Positions 18,518-27,395 are shown, numbered from the stretch's first letter. The stretch: 63,967 nt of DNA from Rhodoferax ferrireducens (GCF_003347515.1 NZ_QEII01000226.1:1-63967); one strand, 5' to 3'. Made by a program: numbers and translations. The notes: generated by a model from the letters alone, not told the origin.

Positions 18518-20858
18518 GGGGCGTCCTGGCAAAAATGGCGGCATAAATTAGCGCCAGGATCACGCCCGGCGCCACCGTGACACCCATCGCCTGCAGGATG
18601 GACACATTGGACAAGGCCAGCAGGCCAAAACCGGCGACGGTGGTGAGATTGGCAAACAACATGGACGCCAGCGTACTGGGGGTGATCTTGGCATTGGCAT
18701 CGGTTTGATCAAAGAACAGCGCGTAATTCGAGCCCACCGCCGCCACCAGCAGCAAGCCGATCAGATGCAGAATCATCAGCTGCTGGCCCAGCAGCGCCAA
18801 GCCGGCGGTAACGGTGATGACCGCGGCCAGCAAGGGCGCCACGATGCGTGCCACACGCAGGCCAGAGCGAAACACGGCAAACAACAAGGCGACCATGACC
18901 GCCAGCCCGGCCAGGGACAGCGCAATCGCCTCGTTCAGATAGCCCGAATACAGGCGATCCGATTCGGCCTTCATGTCCATGAACAAGACCTTGGGCAAGT
19001 TGGCGGCCTTCATGGCCGCGCGGATGCTGTCGGCGTCGATGTCCTTGTCCGCCAGCGCCGTCAAGGGCAACAGCGCGCTCCAGTGCGCGTCGCGCTGAAC
19101 CAGCAGCGCGTCGACCGCCATCGCCATGGACGTTTTTTCAAGATCCGTCGCCTGAATCAAGCCTTGTTGACGGGCTGCGTCCACATCCGCCAGAAAGCCG
19201 GTAAACAGACCTGGTTTGACGGGCAGGCCTTGCACCGCCTGTGCCAGATTGGCCTCCAGTACCGCACGCGCCGGCAGACTGGCCTGGCGCTGCCGCTGGC
19301 TCGCGAGACTGGGTAAATAGCGGCTGGGGCTTTCAAACCCCGCCAGATGGCCTTCATCGACCTGGGTTTGCAGCACGGCGGCGACCTTCTCGCTGGCCTG
19401 CAGCACCTCCTCGCGGCTGGCGCCGGAGACGACCACCAGGTAACGCACATCGGGCGCGCCGGTGTCCGAGCGCAAGCGGGTGTCCAGCTGCACATCGGCT
19501 TTTGAGATCGGACTCAGCGACGAGATATTGCTGCTCCACAAGTCGTTGCGGTGCAAGACAAGGACCACGAGTGCCAGCGCCAGCACCAGGGCTGCGGGCC
19601 AGCGCAGCACGCTCGCGCGCTGCACCAGCCGCGACAGCACCTGTCCCACGCCCGACACATCGCGAATGCGGAACTGGGCTGGCAGCAGATGCGGCAACAC
19701 ATAGCGCGTCACGCCAGCGGCGGTGATCAGGCCCACAATGGCATACAGGCCCAGCTGGGCCAAGCCGGGAAAGCCGGACCACAGCAGGGAGGCAAAACCG
19801 ACGATCGAGGTCAAGACGCCCAAGCGGATGGTGGGCCAGAATTGCTTGATCCAGCGCTGGCGATCGCCGGCCTTCTGTTCCGACTGCACAAACAGGTAGA
19901 TGGAATAATCCACCGCCTCGCCAATCAGCGCCGTGCCGAAGCCCAGCGTGATGCCATGCACCGTGCCAAAGCCCAGGCTGACGGCGGCGATACCCGCCAG
20001 CGCTCCGCTGATGACCGGCAGAAAACCCAGGACCAGCGCCAGCAGCGAGCGGTACACCAGCAGCAGCAGTGTCGCAATCAAGACGGTGCTGATGATGAAC
20101 AGCCACGACACCTGCGTCTTGATGGTCTCGCGCGCCTTCACGGAAAACACGCCGGGCCCCGTCATCTCCAGCCGGACGCCGGGGCTGGCCCCCGCGACAG
20201 TTTCGAAGGCCTGTTGAACTGTTGTCATGCTGACATGCTGGGCATCCGTATCGGCGCCGGAGGCACGGGTTTGAATCAGCAGCAGGGCGCGCGTGCCGTC
20301 GGGCGAGGCCCACGCGCCATCGATCATCGCGGGTTGTCTTTTGCCCTGGAGCTGGCCGAGCAACTGCACCATTTCACCGGTCGGATCACGCGGCAACAAG
20401 GACTTGACCATCAGGCCGGCCGGCGAGGCGAGCAGATCGATGCTTTCACTCAGGGCCGCATGCAGTCCGTCCACGCTGAAGCGCTCCGGGGTCACGGCCG
20501 GACTCAGCAGGTAACGGTTGTTGAAAAGATAAGCTTGGTCACGCTCGGCTGTCACGGGCTCGCCGTTGTTGACGCTCACAAAGGCCGGGTTCAGGCGCAG
20601 GTTCTGGGCCAGTTGTTTGGACAGATTGGCGCGGGCGGGCGCGTCGGCGCCCTCCACGCTCACCAGAATCAGCCGCGAGGCCAGGCCATCGCGTATTTGG
20701 TCCAGCAGCAGTTGCTGCTCCGGCGTCGGGCTGCGCGGCAGAAAGGCCGACAAGTCATTGGTGAACTGGCTGCGGCCGATGATGAGACCACACGCCAGCA
20801 CAAAGGCCAGCCAGGCGAGGATGGCCAGACGGCCTGGGCGCCCGAGTGCCGCCCTCAC
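18510..20858 (-). CDS. MMPL/RND-superfamily exporter
   Basis: A 782-residue inner-membrane transporter with the duplicated RND plan: helix 1 (LAILAWLAFVLACGLIIG), a large periplasmic loop (about 40-240), a block of helices, then the same pattern repeated with a second loop at about 430-620. Charged and polar residues lie in the central helices (EAVDYSIYLF and AVGSNYALFFD). An MMPL protein is a hallmark of aryl polyene and xanthomonadin clusters and is thought to extract the polyene lipid from the inner membrane. It overlaps the LolA-like gene by four bases, supporting a shared transport function. Confidence 0.9.
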   Translation of the reverse strand: MRAALGRPGRLAILAWLAFVLACGLIIGRSQFTNDLSAFLPRSPTPEQQLLLDQIRDGLASRLILVSVEGADAPARANLSKQLAQNLRLNPAFVSVNNGEPVTAERDQAYLFNNRYLLSPAVTPERFSVDGLHAALSESIDLLASPAGLMVKSLLPRDPTGEMVQLLGQLQGKRQPAMIDGAWASPDGTRALLLIQTRASGADTDAQHVSMTTVQQAFETVAGASPGVRLEMTGPGVFSVKARETIKTQVSWLFIISTVLIATLLLLVYRSLLALVLGFLPVISGALAGIAAVSLGFGTVHGITLGFGTALIGEAVDYSIYLFVQSEQKAGDRQRWIKQFWPTIRLGVLTSIVGFASLLWSGFPGLAQLGLYAIVGLITAAGVTRYVLPHLLPAQFRIRDVSGVGQVLSRLVQRASVLRWPAALVLALALVVLVLHRNDLWSSNISSLSPISKADVQLDTRLRSDTGAPDVRYLVVVSGASREEVLQASEKVAAVLQTQVDEGHLAGFESPSRYLPSLASQRQRQASLPARAVLEANLAQAVQGLPVKPGLFTGFLADVDAARQQGLIQATDLEKTSMAMAVDALLVQRDAHWSALLPLTALADKDIDADSIRAAMKAANLPKVLFMDMKAESDRLYSGYLNEAIALSLAGLAVMVALLFAVFRSGLRVARIVAPLLAAVITVTAGLALLGQQLMILHLIGLLLVAAVGSNYALFFDQTDANAKITPSTLASMLFANLTTVAGFGLLALSNVSILQAMGVTVAPGVILALIYAAIFARTPRG

Positions 20859-21454
20859 TTGGCGGCTACTTTTTCAATCGACATGAGCGAGCTGTCGCCA
20901 TCGACTTGCGTGACATCGATGCTGCGTATTTCATCGCGCACCCCGGTCATGCGGATCAGCGCGACCACTTGCTTCATCTTGCTGTCAATCGGCACCAGCT
21001 TCAGCGTCCAGGCTTGTGCCGAGCCTTCCAAGCTGAGCTGGTAGTTGCGCTCCAGCGCCTTGCGATCGCCGGCCAGCGTGCCGCGAATGCTGTCGATGAA
21101 GGCGGCCAGCTCGGGATACGCCTGCAGTTGCAGCTTGATTTTTTGCCGGCCCCGTTCGATTTCCAGCTGGTCGCCCTCCACCACCATGGATTCGGGCTTG
21201 GGTTTGATCGTGCGCTTTTCGAGTCGATCGGGCGCGGTGTAGAGCAACTCGCCCGAGGACTCCACCGGCTGATCGAGGATGGCGATGGTCTTCTTCTCGA
21301 CGAAACGGGCCTGCGCGGAACGGGTTTGCGCCAGGCCGTGCATCAGCTGGTCAATATCCCAATCGGCCGCGTGACTGGGCATGGCGAAGGCCGCCGCGAG
21401 CAGCCCGGCGACGACCAGCGAATAAGGGCGAATAAGCCAAGGTGTAAGAGTCAT
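20855..21454 (-). CDS. LolA-like periplasmic outer-membrane carrier
   Basis: A 199-residue secreted protein with a signal peptide of about 29 residues ending SHAADW. The mature part matches the LolA-like carriers of aryl polyene clusters (ApeL type), which are predicted to ferry a hydrophobic cargo across the periplasm on a half-beta-barrel. RSAQARFVEKK followed by SSGELLYTAPDRLEK is the typical opening. It overlaps both neighbours by four bases and probably hands the polyene lipid from the MMPL exporter to the outer membrane. Confidence 0.87.
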   Translation of the reverse strand: MTLTPWLIRPYSLVVAGLLAAAFAMPSHAADWDIDQLMHGLAQTRSAQARFVEKKTIAILDQPVESSGELLYTAPDRLEKRTIKPKPESMVVEGDQLEIERGRQKIKLQLQAYPELAAFIDSIRGTLAGDRKALERNYQLSLEGSAQAWTLKLVPIDSKMKQVVALIRMTGVRDEIRSIDVTQVDGDSSLMSIEKVAAK

Positions 21455-22395
21455 TTTGGGTTTGTGTCCGAAACAGCGGCAGGGGCCTGCCAGAAATCAA
21501 AAAAATTGAACCAGTTATACGGTGCCTGCCGGGCGTATTGATCGAGCAGGGCGGCATAGCGCTGGACCGCGGCTTGCACTTGCGCCCCGCGCTGGCCCGT
21601 CGGCGTTTGTGAAAAATCAGCCAGCGGCTCGAAATTGATCTGGTAGCGGTTGCCGCCCAGATACAGGCCGACCATGAACACCACGCGTCGCCGCAGCAGG
21701 GCCGCCATCCGGAAGGAGCCGGTGGGCAGGTAGGCCGTGCTGCCGAGCAAGGGCGTCGCCAACAGAGCGTCGTCGCCAATCGAGCGGTCCGCCAACATGC
21801 CGACCATGGCGCCCTGGTCGAGCGTGTCGCGCACCCGCAGCATGGAATCGATACGGCCCAGGCCGATGATGTCGGTCGACGCATTGGGATTGATGGCCGC
21901 CAGCATGGCATTGATTTTTTGGGCATTGTCTTCATGCATGACCATGCTCACGCGCAGGCCGGGTATTTGCCGGCCCATGGCGCGAATGACTTCAAAGCTG
22001 CCCATGTGGGCGCCGATCAAAAACAGCCCGCCTCCGTCGGCGTGCGCGTCTTGCAGCGCACTCTGTCCCCGGATCTCGATATTGAACAAATCAAAACGCT
22101 GGTTGATCAGGTAGATGCGGTCGTGAATGGTGGACGCAAAACTGAAAAAATGCCGGTACCGGTCAGACCAGGTGACAGGGCGACCCAGCACGCGCTGTAA
22201 ATACGCTTTGGAGGCGCGTCGGCTGGCCGGCGCAAACAACAGAAAATACGCCACGACCAAATGCAATACCAGCCGCCCGGCCGGCCGGCCCAGGCGCAGT
22301 GATATCCAGGTCATGATGCGCAGCATGGCCATATTGCTGCGTTCGGGCGTACGCATCCAGGCGGGTGAAGCCGGGCTGGAAGGCCGTGCGGTCAT
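21451..22395 (-). CDS. LpxL/HtrB-like lysophospholipid acyltransferase
   Basis: A 314-residue membrane-bound acyltransferase. An N-terminal helix (RLVLHLVVAYFLLF, about 41-54) precedes the HX4E motif H130-E135 in GAHMGSFE. The rest matches the lipid-A-type acyltransferase fold. Aryl polyene clusters regularly encode such an enzyme, proposed to esterify the polyene to a lipid. The start at 22395 overlaps the dehydratase stop; internal ATGs near codon 22 (NMAMLRIM) are alternatives. Confidence 0.87.
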   Translation of the reverse strand: MTARPSSPASPAWMRTPERSNMAMLRIMTWISLRLGRPAGRLVLHLVVAYFLLFAPASRRASKAYLQRVLGRPVTWSDRYRHFFSFASTIHDRIYLINQRFDLFNIEIRGQSALQDAHADGGGLFLIGAHMGSFEVIRAMGRQIPGLRVSMVMHEDNAQKINAMLAAINPNASTDIIGLGRIDSMLRVRDTLDQGAMVGMLADRSIGDDALLATPLLGSTAYLPTGSFRMAALLRRRVVFMVGLYLGGNRYQINFEPLADFSQTPTGQRGAQVQAAVQRYAALLDQYARQAPYNWFNFFDFWQAPAAVSDTNPK

Positions 22396-22697
22396 GCCGT
22401 CTTGCCTATCAGCACGCTACCCGTGGCAATTTTGCGTTGATCCGCCAGAATCTCGAAGCGGATCGCACCATTGGCCTGCACCTCGCTCACCAGCTCGACC
22501 GCCACACCCGGCGTCAAGGGGCTCAGGAACTTGACGGCACGTAATTCGCAGGCGTCCAGCGGCAGGCCGGTGGCACAGGCGATCGCGTGCAGGGCCTCGT
22601 CCAGCAACACCACGCCGGGCACAATCGGCGCACCCGGGAAATGCCCTGCAAAAGCCGGGTGCTGGGGATCAATCGGCAGGGCGGTGCGGGTGATCAT
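22392..22697 (-). CDS. FabZ/FabA-like 3-hydroxyacyl-ACP dehydratase (ApeI-like)
   Basis: A 101-residue hotdog dehydratase. H19 in GHFPGAPIVPG and E34 (LLDEALH) form the FabZ-type catalytic pair. It is shorter than housekeeping FabZ, as ApeI proteins are. It would dehydrate hydroxyacyl-ACP to keep the double bonds of the polyene. It overlaps the ligase and the acyltransferase genes by four bases each. Confidence 0.87.
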   Translation of the reverse strand: MITRTALPIDPQHPAFAGHFPGAPIVPGVVLLDEALHAIACATGLPLDACELRAVKFLSPLTPGVAVELVSEVQANGAIRFEILADQRKIATGSVLIGKTA

Positions 22698-24046
22698 GGC
22701 CGCTCGCCCAGCTGGGCCTGAATCAGTTTTTTCAGCGCATCCTGCGGCAGCTTGCCGGTGCTGTTGCGCGGTAAGGCATCCACCAACAACAGGGGGCGCG
22801 GCAAGAACACCGGGTCAATGTGCGCACGCAAGGCCGTCAGGATCTGCTGGGCGCTTAAGGCCGGCGCCACCACGCAGGCCGCCAGCCGCACGACGTGGTC
22901 GTGAGAGGCCTCGTCCGGCATGTAAAAGGCGCCGTCGATGACGCCGGGAATGCTGTTCAGCACATGGTTCAGGTGCGCCAGAGAGCTGCGCTTGCCGGCG
23001 ATGTTGATCATCTCGGCGGTGCGGCCGTGCAGCAAAAAGCAATCCGTCTGTGTCAATTCAATCACGTCATTCAGCACAATGGGCCGCATGACGTGCCCAC
23101 CCGATGCCGTGACCACGTCACCGTCCCGGTTCAGCTTGATCCCGGCGAACAATTGCCATTCCGGAGATTGCGTCGGTCGACGGGTGGCGATAACGCCGGT
23201 CTCCGTACAGCCGTAAATTTCCTTTAACGGTGCGTCAAAGTGGGCTTCCAGCGCGTGGGCCAGAGGCCGGGACAGGGGCGCTGTCGCCGACAGCAGCAGC
23301 GCCACTTCGGGCGCCGGGAGTTCGGCGTCGAGCAGCATGCGCAGATGGACCGGCGTGGAGACCAGGATGCGCGGCACCGGCACCGCCTCCAGCGCCGCCA
23401 CGATGTCGGCCGGGTAAAAGGGCTGGGCACCACTGAGCGCGTGGCCGCTGAGCAGCGCAATCAAGACCGTCGATTCGAAGCCGTACATGTGCTGCGGCGG
23501 CACGGTGCCGACAACCGAATGCGGGCGCGCCGTCGCCGTCAAACCCAGCCGTCCGGCTTCGGCGAGCACGCTTTGCACCAGCGGGCCCCAGTATTTTTGA
23601 TGCGGCACCGGCGTGCCAGTCGAGCCCGAGGTAAAGACCACGGCCACCAGTTGCGCGCTGTCGATCAGGGGAACGGCATAGTCGCCGCCAGGCGCCGCGG
23701 GTGCTTCTGGAAAACGAAACTGGGGCAGCGCAATGTTGCAGCTCGGTGCGTCGTGCAGGCAGAACACATCGGGCGCAAACGCCTGCATTTGCCGTATGGT
23801 TTCCGGGGTGTGCGTGGAGGGCAGCAGGCTGACCTTGCCGCGCACCAGGCCGGCGGCCAGCCCCACGGTAAACCGGTAACGGTCGGTGCACATATTGAGC
23901 AGGTGCTGCCCGGGTGGCAGCTGATTGGCCAGGTCGTCGACATCCGACAAAAACCGGGCGACGGTGATCGCCTTGCCCAGGTGCCAGGCGACGATCTGAT
24001 CCGGCTGCGTGTGGCCCAGGAGTGGCAAGCGACTCATGTGTGTCAC
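22694..24046 (-). CDS. Aryl-ACP/CoA ligase, ANL superfamily (starter loading)
   Basis: A 450-residue adenylate-forming enzyme. The P-loop FTSGSTGTP is at 138-146, the adenine motif GCTETG near 283 and the C-terminal hinge/lysine motif NSTGKLPQ near 435. It should adenylate hydroxybenzoate made by the chorismatase and load it on the cluster ACP, as proposed for XanA2 and ApeH. GTG 24046 overlaps the upstream stop (GTGA); ATG 24037 is an alternative. It is shorter than most ANL ligases (500-600), which is normal for this subgroup. Confidence 0.9.
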   Translation of the reverse strand: MTHMSRLPLLGHTQPDQIVAWHLGKAITVARFLSDVDDLANQLPPGQHLLNMCTDRYRFTVGLAAGLVRGKVSLLPSTHTPETIRQMQAFAPDVFCLHDAPSCNIALPQFRFPEAPAAPGGDYAVPLIDSAQLVAVVFTSGSTGTPVPHQKYWGPLVQSVLAEAGRLGLTATARPHSVVGTVPPQHMYGFESTVLIALLSGHALSGAQPFYPADIVAALEAVPVPRILVSTPVHLRMLLDAELPAPEVALLLSATAPLSRPLAHALEAHFDAPLKEIYGCTETGVIATRRPTQSPEWQLFAGIKLNRDGDVVTASGGHVMRPIVLNDVIELTQTDCFLLHGRTAEMINIAGKRSSLAHLNHVLNSIPGVIDGAFYMPDEASHDHVVRLAACVVAPALSAQQILTALRAHIDPVFLPRPLLLVDALPRNSTGKLPQDALKKLIQAQLGERP

Positions 24047-24702
24047 TCCGCAGGCTGCGTTTTATTGACTGGATTGCTCTGGTTTTTCCAGACCCGCAGC
24101 GCGTCGAGAATGTGACTATTGCCCCGCGGCAACACCATCGTGCGCACCCCAAACTCCACCACGAACATGAGCGCAATCAGCGGCAAGGTCAGGAAATTGG
24201 CAAACACTGACCAGACGGTCAGCGGCGTCAGGAAAAACAGCAGGGTCGACGCCGTGGCCATCAGCCCGAAAAACCCCGACCAGGCCCAGGTGACTTGACG
24301 TGCGTAATGCGCATGCTGCGGCGTGATGACGCCGTGTGCCATTTCAGCAAAATGCGTGCACAGCGGCTTGCGTCCGCCCAGCAGCGTCCGGCCAAATGTC
24401 ATGAAAAGAACGCACTGCATGCCGGCGTCCTGTAGCCAGTACAGCACGCCAAAATGATTTTTTAGCAAGGTCCAGCCGGCGGCGGCGCCCACGCCAGCCA
24501 GCAAGAACAGGGAGAGCCCAAGCCACCGGGGGGACGACTTCCAGGCAAAGATCAGGCCGACGACAAACACCGGGGCCACCGCGACGATCGCGCCAAGCTG
24601 GCCGTTTTGCACATTCATCAGGGTGTAATGCGCCAACACCGGATAGCCCAGCAGCAGCAAGCCCAAGCCCAACCAGCGTGCCACGCGGACGGCGTGCGAC
24701 AT
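24043..24702 (-). CDS. COG4648-type membrane protein of aryl polyene clusters (ApeG-like)
   Basis: A 219-residue inner-membrane protein with about six hydrophobic segments (for example WLGLGLLLLGYPVLAHYTL and LGAIVAVAPVFVVGLIFAW). Between the ACP and ligase genes, this is the position and type of the uncharacterised COG4648/ApeG protein. MQCVLFMTFGRTLLGGRKPLCTHFAEMAHG is the most distinctive soluble part. Function is unknown even in model clusters. It overlaps the ACP stop by one base. Confidence 0.8.
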   Translation of the reverse strand: MSHAVRVARWLGLGLLLLGYPVLAHYTLMNVQNGQLGAIVAVAPVFVVGLIFAWKSSPRWLGLSLFLLAGVGAAAGWTLLKNHFGVLYWLQDAGMQCVLFMTFGRTLLGGRKPLCTHFAEMAHGVITPQHAHYARQVTWAWSGFFGLMATASTLLFFLTPLTVWSVFANFLTLPLIALMFVVEFGVRTMVLPRGNSHILDALRVWKNQSNPVNKTQPAE

Positions 24703-24992
24703 CAGCGCGTTCTCTGACTCGCGATGTAAGCCGTCAGACTGCCGAGTGAGCTGAAGAAGCTTTGGTTGTCCTGGTCGTCAGCCCGCAATTGCAGGCCGTA
24801 ACGCTTGGAAAGCACCAGCGAAATCTCCAGTATGTCGATGGAGTCCAGGCCCAGTCCGTCGCCATACAGCGGTGCATCCGGTGCGATATCCGCCGCTTGT
24901 ATCTCCAGGTTCAAGGCCTCAACGATCAACTGAGCCACCTCAAGCTGTAGCGCCTGATTATTCGCAACGGTCGGGGATGTTTGTTCAGTCAT
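24702..24992 (-). CDS. Acyl carrier protein of the aryl polyene cluster
   Basis: A 96-residue ACP whose GLGLDSIDILE carries the phosphopantetheine attachment serine S51. It is the first gene of the leftward arm and would carry the aryl starter and the growing polyene. Characterised aryl polyene clusters usually have two ACP genes; only this one is visible here. Holo-ACP formation needs a phosphopantetheinyl transferase encoded elsewhere. Confidence 0.9.
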   Translation of the reverse strand: MTEQTSPTVANNQALQLEVAQLIVEALNLEIQAADIAPDAPLYGDGLGLDSIDILEISLVLSKRYGLQLRADDQDNQSFFSSLGSLTAYIASQRTR

Positions 24993-25142
24993 AAAAATCG
25001 ATTCACAAGTTATCCCTGCATTTTATCTGCCATGGCCAAAAAGGCCCGGTGCTGGCGTTGGGCGCCGTTACACCTTGTGAGCAGGGATACGCCTTTCTGC
25101 TGCTCAGGCGGCTGGCTTGATGATTGATGAAGCAGTCGCTGC

Positions 25143-25183
25143 ATCCGTGCAAATTCTCCATTGACATGGTAAATTGCACGGAT
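25143..25183. promoter_or_regulatory. Inverted repeat over the start of the DUF4143 ATPase gene
   Basis: Arms ATCCGTGCAAATT (25143-25155) and AAATTGCACGGAT (25171-25183) match at 12 of 13 positions. The right arm includes the first two bases of the ATPase start codon, and TTGACA lies between the arms. It could be an operator or promoter dyad controlling a leaderless or short-leader transcript. It also lies in the divergent gap of about 190 bases shared with the ACP operon; no other element is clear there. Confidence 0.5.
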
Positions 25184-26381
25184 GAATCCTCGATTTGTCC
25201 AGCATCAACTCGTTTCTTTGCTTGCTCAATTTCCTGCGGTCGTGCTGCTCGGACCCCGCCAGGCGGGCAAGACCACCCTGGCTTTGGCCGAAATGGCGCG
25301 GCGCGGTGATGCCGCCTACCTTGATCTGGAGCTTCCCTCGGCTCAGCGGCGACTGGACGACCCGGAGGCGTATTTGCTTGCCCAGCGCCATCGGCTGGTC
25401 ATTTTGGACGAGGTGCAACGCATGCCCGAACTGTTCGCCGTGCTGCGCGGCATCATTGATATTCGGCGCCGTGATGGTGAAGCGACGGGGCAATTCCTGC
25501 TGCTTGGCTCGGCCACTGGCGTATTGCTGCAGCAGACCAGTGAGAGTCTGGCTGGGCGGGTTGCACAACTTGAACTCACGCCCTTTCAGGCTCGCGAAGT
25601 ACTGCCAGCGGACGCCGGTGGCGCTGCGCTTAACGCGCTCTGGGTGCGTGGCGGTTTTCCCTTGTCCTGGTTAACGCCGGGGGACGAACAGAGTCTGCGC
25701 TGGCGCGAGGCCTTTATTGCGACCTATCTGGAGCGCGATATCCCGGCTTTAGGTCCGCGCATTCCAGCCACTACGCTACGCCGCCTGTGGACCATGTTAG
25801 CCCATGTGCAAGGCGGCTTGCTCAACCAGTCGCAACTGGCCGCATCGCTTGCCGTAAGCGGGCAAACGGTGTCTCGCTACATCGACATTTTGTGCGACTT
25901 GATGCTGGTTCGTCGTCTGCCGGCCTGGCATGGCAACGCCGGTAAACGGCTGGTTCGCGCGCCCAAGGTCTACGTGCGCGACAGCGGGATCGCGCACGCC
26001 CTGCTTGGCTTGGCGAGTTTGGAGTCGGTGCTGAGTCACCCGGTGGCTGGCGCCAGCTGGGAAGGATTCGTGATCGAACAACTGCTCGCCGCAGCACCGC
26101 AAGCCGAGGCCAGTTTTTACCGAACCGCGCATGGCGCCGAGGCAGACCTCGTGTTGAATTTGCGCCATGGTGAAACCTGGGTGATTGAAATCAAGCGCTC
26201 GTCGGCACCGACGGTATCGAAAGGTTTCCACCTGGCAGCGGCCGATGTGGGTGCCACGCGTAAGCTGCTGGTGGCGCCCGTGGGTGCGTCTTACCCGATG
26301 CGCGACGGGCTTGAGGTGATGAACCCATTGACAGCGGTTGCTTTATTGGCCAGTTTGGGCGAGGAAAATACCGCTGACTAG
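25182..26381 (+). CDS. AAA-type ATPase with DUF4143 domain
   Basis: A 399-residue protein of the AAA_14/DUF4143 family. Walker A GPRQAGKTT is at 24-32, Walker B is LVILDEVQR near 72-80 and sensor-like LLGSATG follows. The C-terminal half (about 180-385) is the DUF4143 region, with nuclease-like residues GAEADLVLNL and WVIEIKRS that recall the PD-(D/E)XK fold. The cellular role of the family is not established. It stands alone between the pigment operon and a GST gene and is often part of the mobile or accessory gene pool. Confidence 0.9.
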   Translation: MNPRFVQHQLVSLLAQFPAVVLLGPRQAGKTTLALAEMARRGDAAYLDLELPSAQRRLDDPEAYLLAQRHRLVILDEVQRMPELFAVLRGIIDIRRRDGEATGQFLLLGSATGVLLQQTSESLAGRVAQLELTPFQAREVLPADAGGAALNALWVRGGFPLSWLTPGDEQSLRWREAFIATYLERDIPALGPRIPATTLRRLWTMLAHVQGGLLNQSQLAASLAVSGQTVSRYIDILCDLMLVRRLPAWHGNAGKRLVRAPKVYVRDSGIAHALLGLASLESVLSHPVAGASWEGFVIEQLLAAAPQAEASFYRTAHGAEADLVLNLRHGETWVIEIKRSSAPTVSKGFHLAAADVGATRKLLVAPVGASYPMRDGLEVMNPLTAVALLASLGEENTAD

Positions 26382-26408
26382 ACGACAGGTTTGTTTGGTT
26401 AATTTAGA

Positions 26409-26466
26409 TATAAATCGCCTCTAGCCCCTGTGGAATAAGCGTAATAAGCTATTAACTTAATAGCAC
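26409..26466 (+). repeat. Comamonadaceae-type dispersed repeat, copy 2
   Basis: Shows CTAGCCCCTG, GGAATAAGCG and AATAAGCTATTAA followed by TAATAGCAC. It lies downstream of the GST gene; copy 3, in the same orientation, lies upstream of it. Confidence 0.7.
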
Positions 26467-26509
26467 TCTGTAGTATTGAAGTGCTTCCCGTGCCGCACTC
26501 GGTGATGCG

Positions 26510-27148
26510 CTAAGCTGTATGGCGGTAGGTGCTGGCACCGTGCGGCGCCGCCGCGAATTCCGGCAGCGCCTCGACTTTCAACGAGAACTCGCGCAAGGCC
26601 GGGTAGTTCTCCGCCGGAACCATCTCGGGCAGCACTTGCTGGGTGAACTGCCACGCCACCGCCGCGCTGACACCGGCCTGGTTGATGGTGGCGCTGGTGA
26701 ACGCCAAGGGCCGGCGTTTCAGCTCCGATTCAAGCGCGTCATACGCGGCCAGCAGCTGCCCCGTCACCCGCGTCACCCACGGCTCATGCCGCTTCTCGAT
26801 CGGCCGCAGGATTCGTTCGTAGTAGATCTGGACGCTCTTCTCGCAGGCGGCCAGGGCCAACCCGATGGCGCGCAGGGCCTGCTGGCGTTCCGCGATATCA
26901 GCGGGCATCAGGCTCTTGCGCGGCGCCGCCAGTGCCTCGGCCAACTCAAGAATCAGCGTTGAATCCATCAACACCTCGCCGTCATCGCAGACCAGTGAGG
27001 GCGCTTTGACGACCGGATTGATCTGCTGAAACTGCGCGAAGGTGCTGAAGACGGAGAGCGAGCGGTGCTCGAACGGCAGGTCGAGCAACTGCAAAGAGAT
27101 CGCCACGCGGCGGACGTAAGGCGAATCGAGCATTCCGATGAGTTCCAT
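26510..27148 (-). CDS. Glutathione S-transferase family protein
   Basis: A 212-residue cytosolic GST. The N-terminal thioredoxin-like domain begins MELIGMLDSPYVRRVAISLQ, with the active-site Ser/Tyr region at residues 9-11, and NPVVKAPSLVCDDG supplies the cis-proline glutathione-binding loop; an all-helical C-terminal domain follows. ATG 27148 is chosen because AAGGA lies nine bases upstream; the open frame extends to 27274 without similarity. It is flanked on both sides by dispersed repeats. The substrate is unknown. Confidence 0.9.
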   Translation of the reverse strand: MELIGMLDSPYVRRVAISLQLLDLPFEHRSLSVFSTFAQFQQINPVVKAPSLVCDDGEVLMDSTLILELAEALAAPRKSLMPADIAERQQALRAIGLALAACEKSVQIYYERILRPIEKRHEPWVTRVTGQLLAAYDALESELKRRPLAFTSATINQAGVSAAVAWQFTQQVLPEMVPAENYPALREFSLKVEALPEFAAAPHGASTYRHTA

Positions 27149-27213
27149 GGCTTTTTCCTTGTAAATGTGACGGTTACGGATCGTAACGCTAGCTGAAATT
27201 CTCAAAAATTCAA

Positions 27214-27271
27214 GAGAAATTGGCCTCCAGCCCTTATGCAATAAGCGCAGTAAGCTATTAAATGCATAGCG
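27214..27271 (+). repeat. Comamonadaceae-type dispersed repeat, copy 3
   Basis: Shows CCAGCCCTTATGC, AATAAGCGCAG, TAAGCTATTAA and CATAGCGCACTC. It is the closest relative of copy 2 by eye. Confidence 0.7.
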
Positions 27272-27395
27272 CACTCTCCGTCTGCCGATCTCAGCGCGAA
27301 AACCGGCCGCACTCGCCTCCAGCGCGGGTTTGGCATCCGTCGCTTCGTAGATAATTAAGTAACAAAACGTAATTTGAATAACAGGGAGTTAAGCG

